Translations under genes and position numbers: made by a program
NCBI GenBank assembly: GCA_963851095.1
Contig: CAWKOX010000031.1
Location: forward strand, 1 to 64,000
Direction of reading: 5' to 3'
From: Oleispira sp963851095
Lineage (GTDB): Bacteria; Pseudomonadota; Gammaproteobacteria; Pseudomonadales; Oceanobacteraceae
DNA: 64,000 bases
Notes under the pieces: generated by a model
The model's database searches: none
Told to the model about the DNA's origin: nothing
Seen by the model: only the letters and a program-made list of their open reading frames with translations
Shown here: positions 42,079-50,561 of the stretch, in pieces
Position numbering within the stretch: position 1 is the first letter of the stretch
Layout of the letters: every line of letters starts with the position of its first letter

Positions 42079-42891
42079 ATGGTCAATCAAAGACTGAGTC
42101 TATCCGAATTCCTCGCGGCCCTGCCTGATGCAGACAAGGCCGCGAATCAGCTAAACCTCATCAGTTTTAATATTCAGGTCGGTATTCAGACCGCCGCCTA
42201 TCACCACTATCTCACCCGCAGTTGGCAACACATGCTGCCCTGCAAAGCACGCACCCCCACTCTTGATCGCATTGCCGATATATTAAGACACTTCGACATT
42301 GCAGCCTTGCAAGAAGCCGATGGTGGCAGCTGGCGCAGTAACTTTATCAATCAAGTTGAACATCTCGCCGATAAAGCAGATTTCCCACATTGGTATCAGC
42401 AAACCAACCGTAATTTGAAACCGATTGCGAAGCACAGTAATGGTTTACTATCTCGCTTGGCCCCTTACAAAATCGAATATCACAAGCTGCCCGGGCTACT
42501 GCCTGGTCGTGGCGCTATGGTGATGAAAATTGGTCGCGAAGATCCACTCATCATTATCGTATTACACCTAGCACTAGGCATTAAGACTCAAGCCGAGCAA
42601 TTGGGTTACATTCAATCTTTGGTTAAAGATGCGCGTCATGTGGTGATAATGGGCGACTTAAACAATCACGCCGAGCACTTGCTGACCAATACACCACTGG
42701 CCGATTTAAACTTTCAATCGGTTAGTCCTCTTTTGCACACATTTCCAAGCTGGCAGCCACAGCGAGGATTAGATCATATCCTTGTCAGCGATAGCTTACA
42801 GATCAACAAAGTAGCGGTTTTAGATACCCCAATTTCTGATCATCTTCCCATCGCCATGCAAATTCAGCTGCCTAATAAAATTATTCTTTAA
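42079..42891 (+). CDS. Endonuclease/exonuclease/phosphatase (EEP) family protein
   Basis: This 270-residue protein has the EEP catalytic series NLISFNIQVG (metal Asn), LQEADGG (Glu), HLALG (His), IMGDLNNHAEH (Asp/Asn), GLDHILVSD and ISDHLPIAMQI (catalytic Asp-His). It has no signal peptide. The substrate (nucleic acid, phospholipid or sugar phosphate) cannot be read. It follows dsbA by 18 bases and precedes the diguanylate cyclase, as I remember from pseudomonads, which suggests an old association without a known role. Confidence 0.85.
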   Translation: MVNQRLSLSEFLAALPDADKAANQLNLISFNIQVGIQTAAYHHYLTRSWQHMLPCKARTPTLDRIADILRHFDIAALQEADGGSWRSNFINQVEHLADKADFPHWYQQTNRNLKPIAKHSNGLLSRLAPYKIEYHKLPGLLPGRGAMVMKIGREDPLIIIVLHLALGIKTQAEQLGYIQSLVKDARHVVIMGDLNNHAEHLLTNTPLADLNFQSVSPLLHTFPSWQPQRGLDHILVSDSLQINKVAVLDTPISDHLPIAMQIQLPNKIIL

Positions 42892-42971
42892 TATTTAGTC
42901 ATTCAAAAACAGCACTTCTCTTAATATTTTCTATACTCATTAGTATTCATACTGACACTGGTAAAGGGACT

Positions 42972-44768
42972 ATGTCGCAAGCAAGCGATAATTCAGGTAA
43001 AGCAGCCAACAAATGGCGTGATAAATACCTGGATCTCATAGAAAAGCACGAGAAGCTAGAAAAAAGCAGCGAGAGCAAGCAAGATCAAATGCGCCGAGCA
43101 TTGGTGATTGTTTCTCTATTGGCTGAAGGTCAATCAGATACCATTGATAAACCACTCGCGACATTGCGTGATGCCATTAAGCCTCAAAATGATGGCGTCG
43201 GTCTTGAATCCAGCGTTCAAGTTTTACAGGCCGAAGTTAATCGTTTTGAAGAGCAATGGCAGCTACAAAGTAATGAAGTTTTGCAAAGTCTGCAGAAAGC
43301 TTCAAAAAATTTATTACGACTGCCGTGCTCTAGTGAAGAGAAACGTCGCATCAAAAAGATTGTCAGTAAATCGAAGGAGCACCTGAAACAGTGGTCTGGT
43401 TATGGCAAGCAGCTCCAAGCGTGGTCTGAACTATTATCTGATTTATCGATTGATCTAGACCCTGAAAATTTGGCCAAAGCCGCTTCGGGTGGATTTTTTA
43501 GTCGTTTTTTTCAAAAAAAATCCTCTATAGAAAGCCTATCAAAAGAAGCCTTAGCTAATTCAGAAGATCAGTCCTGCGATATCCCTGAAGAAGCAGCAGG
43601 TTGCTTAAATAAAAGTACTCTTGAGGTTGAATCTGAGACTGAACCTGAGACCTTACAAGGCGCAACCAATACAAAATCGGGCGATCATAAAGCCCCTAGT
43701 CATAACGACGCGCCAACACCCAGTTATGACCATATAGAGCAAGAAATCACTTCAATGCTCACAAATTTACTCGCTCAGCTGGTGATCCCTTCTCGCTTTA
43801 ATGAGCAGCTAGACAATCTTAAACATAAATTAATGAGTAAGTTGAACTGGTATGAACTTGTGCCCTTGCTCGAACAAGTGTCGAATCTCGTCATCGATGC
43901 ACTAGGCGATGGCCAAGAAGAATTTGAAAACTTTTTACAAGGCTTAGATCAACGCTTAGAAACGATTCAGCAACTGGTTAATAATGCCTCTCAAAGCCAG
44001 GTCAATCGCAGTGAAGCGCGAACGGTATTTGAAGGCATGCTAGAAGGGCAGGTTGATGAGATTCGCTCAGTCGTCAATAACAAGCATGATCTCGGAGAGT
44101 TAGGCCACAGTATTACCCAGCATCTGGGGATCATCATTCAGGCGATGCATGACTTTAGTTCGGAAGAGCACCAGCGCGAGGATGAGCTAAAACAACAGCT
44201 CGGTGATATGCAACTGCGCCTTGATGAAATGGAAAAGCTGGCCCAATCAGCGCAGCATGCGATTGAAGAGCAGCGTAAAAAAGCGATGCACGATTCATTA
44301 ACCGGACTGCCCAATCGAGAATCTTACCAGCAGCGCTTAGACCAAGAAGTACAACGTTTTCAACGCTATGGTGGCAAGCTGTCTCTGATGGTCTGCGATG
44401 TGGATTTGTTCAAACGAATTAACGATACCTATGGCCACCTTGCGGGTGATAAGGTTTTAAAAATCATCGCAAAATCTTTACAAAAAAACTTACGAAGCAG
44501 TGATTTTATCGCCCGCTTTGGCGGTGAAGAGTTTGTTGCTTTAATGCCTGAAACGTCTGCGGATGAAGCCTTGATCGTTGCTGAGAAATTGCGTAAAAAA
44601 ATTGAAGAGAGCCCGTTTAACTTTAAAAAAGAACCCGTCCAAATCACCGTGTCTTTTGGCATTAGCGAAATTGTTGAAGGGGAAAGTATCGACGAGGTCT
44701 TTAACCGAGCCGATAAGGCGCTTTATAAAGCCAAAGAGAGTGGACGTAATCAAGTGCAAATAGGCTGA
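42972..44768 (+). CDS. Diguanylate cyclase with a long coiled-coil N-terminal region (DgcH-like position)
   Basis: In this 598-residue protein, residues 1 to about 420 are mostly helical with acidic linkers and no membrane segment. A GGDEF domain occupies about 435-598 and has the active site GGEEF, with an upstream RxxD (RSSD, five residues before it) that is the usual product-inhibition site. MCDVDLFKRINDTYGHLAGD binds GTP and metal. It should make cyclic-di-GMP. The long N-terminal part probably senses a protein partner and dimerises. The gene order matches the pseudomonad locus carrying DgcH. Confidence 0.88.
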   Translation: MSQASDNSGKAANKWRDKYLDLIEKHEKLEKSSESKQDQMRRALVIVSLLAEGQSDTIDKPLATLRDAIKPQNDGVGLESSVQVLQAEVNRFEEQWQLQSNEVLQSLQKASKNLLRLPCSSEEKRRIKKIVSKSKEHLKQWSGYGKQLQAWSELLSDLSIDLDPENLAKAASGGFFSRFFQKKSSIESLSKEALANSEDQSCDIPEEAAGCLNKSTLEVESETEPETLQGATNTKSGDHKAPSHNDAPTPSYDHIEQEITSMLTNLLAQLVIPSRFNEQLDNLKHKLMSKLNWYELVPLLEQVSNLVIDALGDGQEEFENFLQGLDQRLETIQQLVNNASQSQVNRSEARTVFEGMLEGQVDEIRSVVNNKHDLGELGHSITQHLGIIIQAMHDFSSEEHQREDELKQQLGDMQLRLDEMEKLAQSAQHAIEEQRKKAMHDSLTGLPNRESYQQRLDQEVQRFQRYGGKLSLMVCDVDLFKRINDTYGHLAGDKVLKIIAKSLQKNLRSSDFIARFGGEEFVALMPETSADEALIVAEKLRKKIEESPFNFKKEPVQITVSFGISEIVEGESIDEVFNRADKALYKAKESGRNQVQIG

Positions 44769-44861
44769 GAGATAAACTTACTATTTTCTTAATGCAGGTC
44801 AAAGCTCATCCTGCTAATTCCTCTATTATGCAACGATCACTTGGCATTTTAAGGATCTATC

Positions 44862-45290
44862 ATGACTTCAATCCCCGACTACATGACCGCTAAACACCGT
44901 GAGTGTGACGAAGTTTTTTCCCTTGCTGAATCCAATGCTGCAGCAGGTGATTGGCTGCTGGCTGCCAAAAACTGGCAAGCGTTTAAAGATGAATTATTAA
45001 CTCACTTTGGCCAAGAAGAAGAGACACTATTTCCTGCATTTGAACAAGCAACCGGGATGACGAATGGCCCCACTCATGTCATGCGTATGGAGCACCAACA
45101 AATGCGTGCCTTACTGCAAGATATTGATCAGGCAATGAAAGGCCAAGATAAAAATACTTACCTAGGCTTATCTGAAACATTAATGGTCATGATGCAGCAA
45201 CATAATATGAAAGAAGAAATGATGCTCTACCCAATGATGGCGCAACACCTGAATCAAGGTGAAGACATCATTGAATCGTTTAAAGCGTAA
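44862..45290 (+). CDS. Hemerythrin-like HHE-domain protein
   Basis: This 142-residue all-helical protein carries the di-iron His/Glu pattern of hemerythrin-like proteins: HRECDEVF (about residue 11), HFGQEEETLFPAFE, HVMRMEHQQM and QQHNMKEEMMLYP. Such proteins bind oxygen, nitric oxide or repair iron centres. It is followed by a DUF2249 gene and a multi-pass membrane protein, and the three form an operon on the plus strand. The combination points to nitrosative or oxygen stress, by inference. Confidence 0.85.
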   Translation: MTSIPDYMTAKHRECDEVFSLAESNAAAGDWLLAAKNWQAFKDELLTHFGQEEETLFPAFEQATGMTNGPTHVMRMEHQQMRALLQDIDQAMKGQDKNTYLGLSETLMVMMQQHNMKEEMMLYPMMAQHLNQGEDIIESFKA

Positions 45291-45308
45291 CTTGAATTAT
45301 TCATAGCC

Positions 45309-45542
45309 ATGATATTTATTGCAATCGATGTACGTGAATTAGCACCACCTGAACCCATGACGGCCATTTTGCAGGCTTTATCAACCTTGCCAAAAGGAGA
45401 TGGCTTACGTGTGCATCATAGTCGCCAGCCATTCCCGCTCTACGAGCAGCTCACATCTGCTGGCTGGGAATATGAGTGCGAGAAAAAAGCAGAAGACTAT
45501 TTTTTAATTTCCATCTATCGCCAGCAGGAGAAACCCACATGA
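45309..45542 (+). CDS. DUF2249 small protein
   Basis: This 77-residue protein of the DUF2249 family (sulfurtransferase TusA-like fold) contains IDVRELAPPEPMTAILQAL, LPKGDGLRVHHSRQPFPLY and GWEYECEKK. Similar proteins often sit next to hemerythrins and NO-handling genes. The exact biochemical role is not known to me. Its TGA overlaps the next gene's ATG (ATGA at 45539-45542), so the two are translationally coupled. Confidence 0.8.
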   Translation: MIFIAIDVRELAPPEPMTAILQALSTLPKGDGLRVHHSRQPFPLYEQLTSAGWEYECEKKAEDYFLISIYRQQEKPT

Positions 45543-46861
45543 GCTTAGCGGGTTTGTCCTTTAACGCTTTACCCCCCATCCGCTTGCCGTTTCGCTTTTT
45601 TATTACTGCCCCCATTTTTATTTTACTGTGTGCAGGGCTCATCGCCTATAGCGGCCCCGACTTATGGCTAGGCCGCTGGCAACCCCCCATGCTCGCGCTG
45701 GTGCATGGCTTTACCTTAGGTTTTTTAACCATGGTTATGCTGGGCGCATTGTTACAGCTATTACCAGTCATCGCTGGCATTGGAATTCCTCACCCAGAAC
45801 TTTTAGCGCCCCTGACTCACGGCTTACTCTCTGTAGGCACGCTAATGCTATTATGGGGTTTTCTCCAGTTTCATAGCAGCTTCATCTTAGCCGCTATGTG
45901 GCTGATCGCGATAGGTTTGGGTATTTATATTAGCGCTCTGTTTTGGGTTTTAATCAAACACATTAGCCAAGGAGACTCTCTGTTAGGCTTTCGTTTGGCT
46001 ATTTCATCTTTGCTTGTGGTGGTGTTATTAGGCTTAGCTCTATTGGGTCGCTACCTAGGTATTGAATGGATTCCGCCCAGTAAGCATTTAACCAATGTTC
46101 ATGCTTTATGGGGGCTCGTCGGTTGGGCAGGGATATTGATTATTGCGGTTAGTTATCAAGTTATTCCGATGTTTCACGTTGCGCCGTCATTTCCATTAAT
46201 AGTGCGCCGATTTCTTACGCCCTTGATCTTTATTGGGCTATTGCTGAGCATCGCGCTCCCCAGTTATTCACTTCCTGCTCTAAGCCTCTTACAAGGCTTA
46301 TTCGCTTTGGTTTTATTGCTCGTCATTCATCGACGTAAACGCAAAGTGCCCGATACTAGCATTCGTTATTGGCAGCTTGGAGCGTCGGCTTTATTGTTAA
46401 CCAGCGTGCTATTTTTTATTCCTGAAGGCATTTGGAATGAGTACCTCGACATTGATAAAACCCTGTTGCTCACTGCGTTATTTATGTATTTGTATTTGAT
46501 GTCGATTATTGAAGGGATGTTATTAAAAATACTGCCTTTTTTAAGCTATACGCATCTGCAGCAGCGCTGTTTAATTGATTTTACAGCCATGCAATATATC
46601 CCAAACATGCATGAGTTTTTTGATAAAAGGCATGGTCAATGGCTTTTCTATTCGCATGTAATTAGCGGCTTAATATTAATATGGGTATTATTTCAGCCTA
46701 GTGATTATTATATCTTCGCGATTGCACTGGTATTGGAGTCGACTGGGCTACTGGTGATTATGCTAAAAACGATGAAACTCTATTTTGCGGTCGATAAAAA
46801 GATCTCCCAAGCGGCAAAAGATAGAGTTGAGCCGCCAACAGCCTCGTTTAAAAACACATAA
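45539..46861 (+). CDS. Multi-pass membrane protein, NnrS-like or haem-copper-oxidase-related
   Basis: The protein is about 440 residues from the ATG at 45539 (MSLAGLSFNALPP), with roughly a dozen membrane segments. His residues sit within the bilayer in patterns such as LALVHGFTLGFLTMVMLGALL and LTNVHALWGLVG, which resemble NnrS-type and haem-copper-oxidase-type haem ligands. NnrS proteins protect against nitric oxide. With the hemerythrin and DUF2249 genes upstream, an NO-related role is a reasonable inference, but the family assignment is tentative. Confidence 0.65.
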   Translation: MSLAGLSFNALPPIRLPFRFFITAPIFILLCAGLIAYSGPDLWLGRWQPPMLALVHGFTLGFLTMVMLGALLQLLPVIAGIGIPHPELLAPLTHGLLSVGTLMLLWGFLQFHSSFILAAMWLIAIGLGIYISALFWVLIKHISQGDSLLGFRLAISSLLVVVLLGLALLGRYLGIEWIPPSKHLTNVHALWGLVGWAGILIIAVSYQVIPMFHVAPSFPLIVRRFLTPLIFIGLLLSIALPSYSLPALSLLQGLFALVLLLVIHRRKRKVPDTSIRYWQLGASALLLTSVLFFIPEGIWNEYLDIDKTLLLTALFMYLYLMSIIEGMLLKILPFLSYTHLQQRCLIDFTAMQYIPNMHEFFDKRHGQWLFYSHVISGLILIWVLFQPSDYYIFAIALVLESTGLLVIMLKTMKLYFAVDKKISQAAKDRVEPPTASFKNT

Positions 46862-46884
46862 GAAAGCACATAATATTGCCCACA

Positions 46885-46936
46885 AAAAAGGCCGAACTTC
46901 TGACTGATAGTCTCATCAGTCAGAAGTTCGGCCTTT
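46885..46936. terminator. Very strong bidirectional terminator between the membrane-protein gene and htpX
   Basis: A nearly perfect stem of about 20 pairs (AAGGCCGAACTTCTGACTGA with its complement, 46888-46935) closes a six-base loop, with A-runs before and T-runs after. It serves both convergent genes. Confidence 0.92.
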
Positions 46937-47003
46937 TAGTTTTTACAACTTAATGCTCTTGTCAGCGTCTTTATTTTAAGCGCTTACTACTGGTTCACTG
47001 CTG

Positions 47004-47885
47004 CTATTTAGCAGCGTTCTGTAAAGCAGCAATGCGATCATCTAGTGGAGGGTGGCTAGCAAATAAAGCCGATAATTTACCTTCGCCACCAATACCAAAG
47101 GCCACCAGCTCGCCACTGAGTTCACTTGGCTGATCATAGGTTTCTTTTAAGCGCATAAGAGCACTTGCCATCGCAGCATTGCTGGTTAACGCTGCACCCG
47201 CTTCATCTGCACGATATTCACGACGACGACTAAACCAAGCAACGATGGTTGAGGCTAGAATACCCAATACAATTTCTGCAACAAAAGTGGTCACATAAAA
47301 CGCGATACCTGGGCCATCTTCGTTTTTGAAAACCGCTTTATCAACAAAGTTACCGATGATACGGGCAAAGAACATAACAAATGCGTTTACCACACCTTGA
47401 ATCAAGGCAAGGGTAACCATGTCGCCGTTGGCAACGTGGCCAATTTCGTGGCCTAAAACCGCAGCCACTTCGTCTTTATTCATACGCTGTAATAGCCCGG
47501 TCGAGACCGCAACAAGGGCGTTGTTTTTATTCCAACCCGTGGCAAAAGCATTCGGCGCATCAGAATGGAAAATACCCACTTCTGGCATGCCAATACCAGC
47601 TTTGTCGGCAAGCTCTTTTACCGTGCTATACAACCACTGTTCAGAAGCATTTTGTGGTTGATCAATCACTTGAACACCCATGCTTCGCTTGGCCATCCAC
47701 TTAGAAATCAGTAAGGATACAAAGGACCCTGCCATACCAAACACCAAGCAGAAGGCGAGCAGGTTATTTAGATTTAAGTTATTACCTTGTTCTAGATAAC
47801 TACCCACACCCAATAAACTTAAGGTGATACTGGCAACCGCGATGACCGCTAAGTTGGTTAATAAAAATAATACGATTCTCATCAT
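47004..47885 (-). CDS. htpX: Membrane-bound zinc metalloprotease HtpX
   Basis: HtpX degrades misfolded inner-membrane proteins together with FtsH. The 293-residue protein has two N-terminal membrane segments, the zinc motif HEIGH (about residues 140-150), a second hydrophobic region and a downstream EYRADEAGA that supplies the third ligand Glu. Length matches E. coli HtpX. In E. coli it is a heat-shock and envelope-stress gene; a sigma-32-like promoter candidate lies upstream. Confidence 0.95.
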   Translation of the reverse strand: MMRIVLFLLTNLAVIAVASITLSLLGVGSYLEQGNNLNLNNLLAFCLVFGMAGSFVSLLISKWMAKRSMGVQVIDQPQNASEQWLYSTVKELADKAGIGMPEVGIFHSDAPNAFATGWNKNNALVAVSTGLLQRMNKDEVAAVLGHEIGHVANGDMVTLALIQGVVNAFVMFFARIIGNFVDKAVFKNEDGPGIAFYVTTFVAEIVLGILASTIVAWFSRRREYRADEAGAALTSNAAMASALMRLKETYDQPSELSGELVAFGIGGEGKLSALFASHPPLDDRIAALQNAAK

Positions 47886-47967
47886 CAGAGAATGCTCCTC
47901 AAAATGGACTAACGCGCAAGACTGCTCGTTAATGGGTTACTGCATTAAATATCTACAATAATTGTAT

Positions 47968-47996
47968 ATATGCCGTCTATTGACGGCATTTTCAAC
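47968..47996 (-). promoter_or_regulatory. Candidate sigma-32 promoter of htpX overlapping a hairpin
   Basis: On the minus strand GTTGAAA (47996-47990), a 15-base spacer and GGCATAT (47974-47968) match the sigma-32 pattern CTTGAAA-N-CCCATnT at 6/7 and 5/7 positions. A perfect inverted repeat ATGCCGTC-TATT-GACGGCAT (47970-47989) fills the promoter. A sigma-70 reading with TTGAAA and CATATA is also possible. Confidence 0.4.
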
Positions 47997-48068
47997 AATT
48001 ATTAGCGCTTTAAAAGATTCTTTTGGTCAGAAAATGTCAACGAGCAAATACGCTCGAGACAAGAAGGG

Positions 48069-48900
48069 CTATGCCTTGGCGGGAACTAAGCTATTGCGCA
48101 TACTGCTGATCACAGGAGCTGAATCAGGTCGAACGCCGCGCCATGTTGTAAAAGATTCTGCGGCTTGCTCAACCAGCATGCCTAAACCATCTAGCGTCAG
48201 TGCCGCATTATGGCTCGCAGCCCACTGGTTAAATATGGTCGGTTCAGCGCCATACATCATGTCATAGCAGAGGGTATTTTGATGAATTACAGATTCTGGA
48301 ATCGGCGGTAGCTCACCACTTAAGCTCGCAGAGGTACCGTTGATGATTACATCAAATTGCCCCTCAATTTGATCAAATCCACAACCCACAATCGTGCCGA
48401 TGTCTGAGAAATCAGCGGCTAAGACTTTGGGCCTTTGAAACCGTTCGATTGGCAACCACGACTTCTAATGGCTTTTCTTCCAGCACAGGCTCTAAGATGC
48501 CACGCACTGCGCCACCCGCACCGAGTACCAATACTCGCTTACCGACAATGTCGCAGCCGTTATTCACGGTGATGTCTCGTACCATACCAATACCATCGGT
48601 ATTATCAGCGTGAATAGAACCGTCTTCTTTTTTAATTAAGGTATTCACCGCTCCCGCTCGTAAGGCACGAGACGAGTAAGTATCAGCATATTGCCAAGCG
48701 TCTTCTTTAAACGGCACTGTTACGTTTAATCCAAAGCCCGAGCGGAAAAAGCTATTGGCTTCATCGCTAAACTTTTCTAACGGCACTAAGATGGCCGAAT
48801 AGATCAGGTCTTGCCCAGTTTGCTCTGCAAAAGCGCTGTGTATTTGTGGACTCTTACTGTGGTTGATAGGGTTGCCCATCACCGCATATAAATCACTCAT
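48069..48900 (-). CDS. aroE: Shikimate dehydrogenase, interrupted by a single-base frameshift
   Basis: AroE reduces 3-dehydroshikimate with NADPH. The first part (48900-48412) reads MSDLYAVMGNPINHSKSPQI, NVTVPFKEDAWQ, ADNTDGIGM, GAGGAVRGIL and ANRTVSKAQ. It then meets a stop, while a second frame (from about 48440 to 48069) continues correctly with VLAADFSDIG, DVIINGTSASL and CYDMMYG. Dropping one base in the CCCAAA run (minus strand, near 48427-48432) joins the halves as SKAQVLAADF. So one extra base breaks the gene. hemF lies directly upstream. A sequencing error, or a paralogue elsewhere, are the main explanations. Confidence 0.88.
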
Positions 48901-48902
48901 GA

Positions 48903-49853
48903 TTAAACCCAGTCTTTGTGCGGAAGAAAATCAGTGTATAACTTAGCTTCTGGAGAACCTTCTTCAGGACTCCAGTTATAATCCCAATGCGTTACCGGTG
49001 GCAGCGACATTAAAATCGATTCGGTACGGCCATTAGACTGTAAACCAAAGATAGTGCCACGGTCATAGACCAGATTGAACTCGACATAACGGCCACGACG
49101 ATAGCACTGGAACTTACGCTCACGTTCACCGTATTCGGTATCTTTGCGCTTAGCCATAATCGGGCAATAAGCATCGATATAAGAATTGGCAATCGCCTGC
49201 ATAAAATCAAACGACTGATCAAAATCGATTGCGCCATGCCAGCTATTTAAATCATCAAAGAATAGACCGCCTACACCACGATTTTCATCACGATGCTTCA
49301 AATAGAAGTACTCATCACACCATTTTTTATACTTTGGATATACGTCTGCGCCAAAAGGTTCACAGGCATTCTTTGCCGTCTGATGCCAAAAAATCACATC
49401 GTCTTCAAAAGCATAGAAGGGCGTTAGATCAAAACCACCACCAAACCACCAAACGGGCTCTTCACCTTCTTTTTCAGCGACAAACATACGCACATTAGCG
49501 TGTGACGTTGGCACATAAGGGTTACGCGGATGTATGACTAAAGAAACACCCATCGCTTGGAAGCTGCGGCCCGCTAATTCTGGACGAGCATTGGTCGCCG
49601 ACGCAGGTAACTGAGCGCCCATAACATGAGAAAAGTTAACACCGCCTTTCTCAATCACTACGCCTTGCTCAAGTACACGGCTACGGCCACCGCCACCTTC
49701 TTCACGCAACCAAGATTCTTCAATGAATTTGCCTCCACCATCTTGCTCTTCTAAGGCCGCACAAATGCGATCTTGTAAATCCAGCAAGAAACTTTTAACG
49801 GCTTCAATTTCTATATGAGTAACTTTTTCGGTTTTGGCCGTGTCTTGGCTCAT
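48903..49853 (-). CDS. hemF: Oxygen-dependent coproporphyrinogen III oxidase
   Basis: HemF oxidatively decarboxylates coproporphyrinogen III in aerobic haem synthesis. The 316-residue protein has the conserved stretches GGGGRSRVLEQGVVIEKGGV, MGVSLVIHPRNPYVPTSHAN, WWFGGGFDLTPFY and GVGGLFFDDL. Length and motifs match the family. aroE starts two bases after its stop, so the two share a transcript, as in pseudomonads. Confidence 0.97.
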   Translation of the reverse strand: MSQDTAKTEKVTHIEIEAVKSFLLDLQDRICAALEEQDGGGKFIEESWLREEGGGGRSRVLEQGVVIEKGGVNFSHVMGAQLPASATNARPELAGRSFQAMGVSLVIHPRNPYVPTSHANVRMFVAEKEGEEPVWWFGGGFDLTPFYAFEDDVIFWHQTAKNACEPFGADVYPKYKKWCDEYFYLKHRDENRGVGGLFFDDLNSWHGAIDFDQSFDFMQAIANSYIDAYCPIMAKRKDTEYGERERKFQCYRRGRYVEFNLVYDRGTIFGLQSNGRTESILMSLPPVTHWDYNWSPEEGSPEAKLYTDFLPHKDWV

Positions 49854-49937
49854 GTCTCGAGACTCTTTTAATTAACGTTAATAATAATCTTTTACGTAAC
49901 AATTTTTGATACTAACAATCGTTTCTAAACTCTGTGA

Positions 49938-50495
49938 CTATCTTACCCTTTGACCATCAAGAGTACGAATTTCTGAGGGCTTGGAATACCCACCTAATTC
50001 ACCCGGCAAAATATAACTGAGCTGATCATTAAAATACTGACGCACGTCTTCTGCAGACATGGCTGCTGCCAGTCCAGTAGGATTTGCTGAGGTTGAAATA
50101 ATAGGGCCGACCGCCGCACACAATTCTTGCACCTGCGGATGACGGCTAAAGCGCACCGCAATACTGTTATGCTGACCGCGCACCGATTCGGACACTGATG
50201 ATTTACAAGGTAATATCCAGGTCACTGGATGCGGATACTCTTGTGCAATTTGTTGTTGATGTTCTGTGCTTAAGGGTAATAAGAATGCTTCAATATCCGA
50301 CAGCTGAGCACATAAAACAATCATGCCTTTTTCTAATGGCCGTTGCTTAAGTCGTAGAATTTCTTTAATAGCGACTTCATCAGTCCACAAGCAACCTAAC
50401 CCCCACACACCTTCTGTTGGGTAGGCAATAACACCACCCGTTTGTAAGCGACTGACGGCTTGTTGTAGATGACTATTTTCGAAGGGCTCAGACAC
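49938..50495 (-). CDS. tsaC: Threonylcarbamoyl-AMP synthase TsaC (YrdC)
   Basis: TsaC makes the L-threonylcarbamoyl-adenylate used for t6A37 of ANN-decoding tRNAs. The 185-residue single-domain protein has YPTEGVWGLGCLWTDEVA, RLKQRPLEKGMIVL, SVRGQHNSIAVRFSRHP and PIISTSANPTGLAA, which form the positively charged nucleotide pocket. It is the short YrdC form without a Sua5 domain. It lies in the dprA-tsaC-hemF-aroE order. Confidence 0.95.
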   Translation of the reverse strand: MSEPFENSHLQQAVSRLQTGGVIAYPTEGVWGLGCLWTDEVAIKEILRLKQRPLEKGMIVLCAQLSDIEAFLLPLSTEHQQQIAQEYPHPVTWILPCKSSVSESVRGQHNSIAVRFSRHPQVQELCAAVGPIISTSANPTGLAAAMSAEDVRQYFNDQLSYILPGELGGYSKPSEIRTLDGQRVR

Positions 50496-50561
50496 AATAA
50501 ACTCGTTTTAACTAAATAAGGCTTTTGCAGATTATAGAGGATGAACCTTCATCCGCACAGC

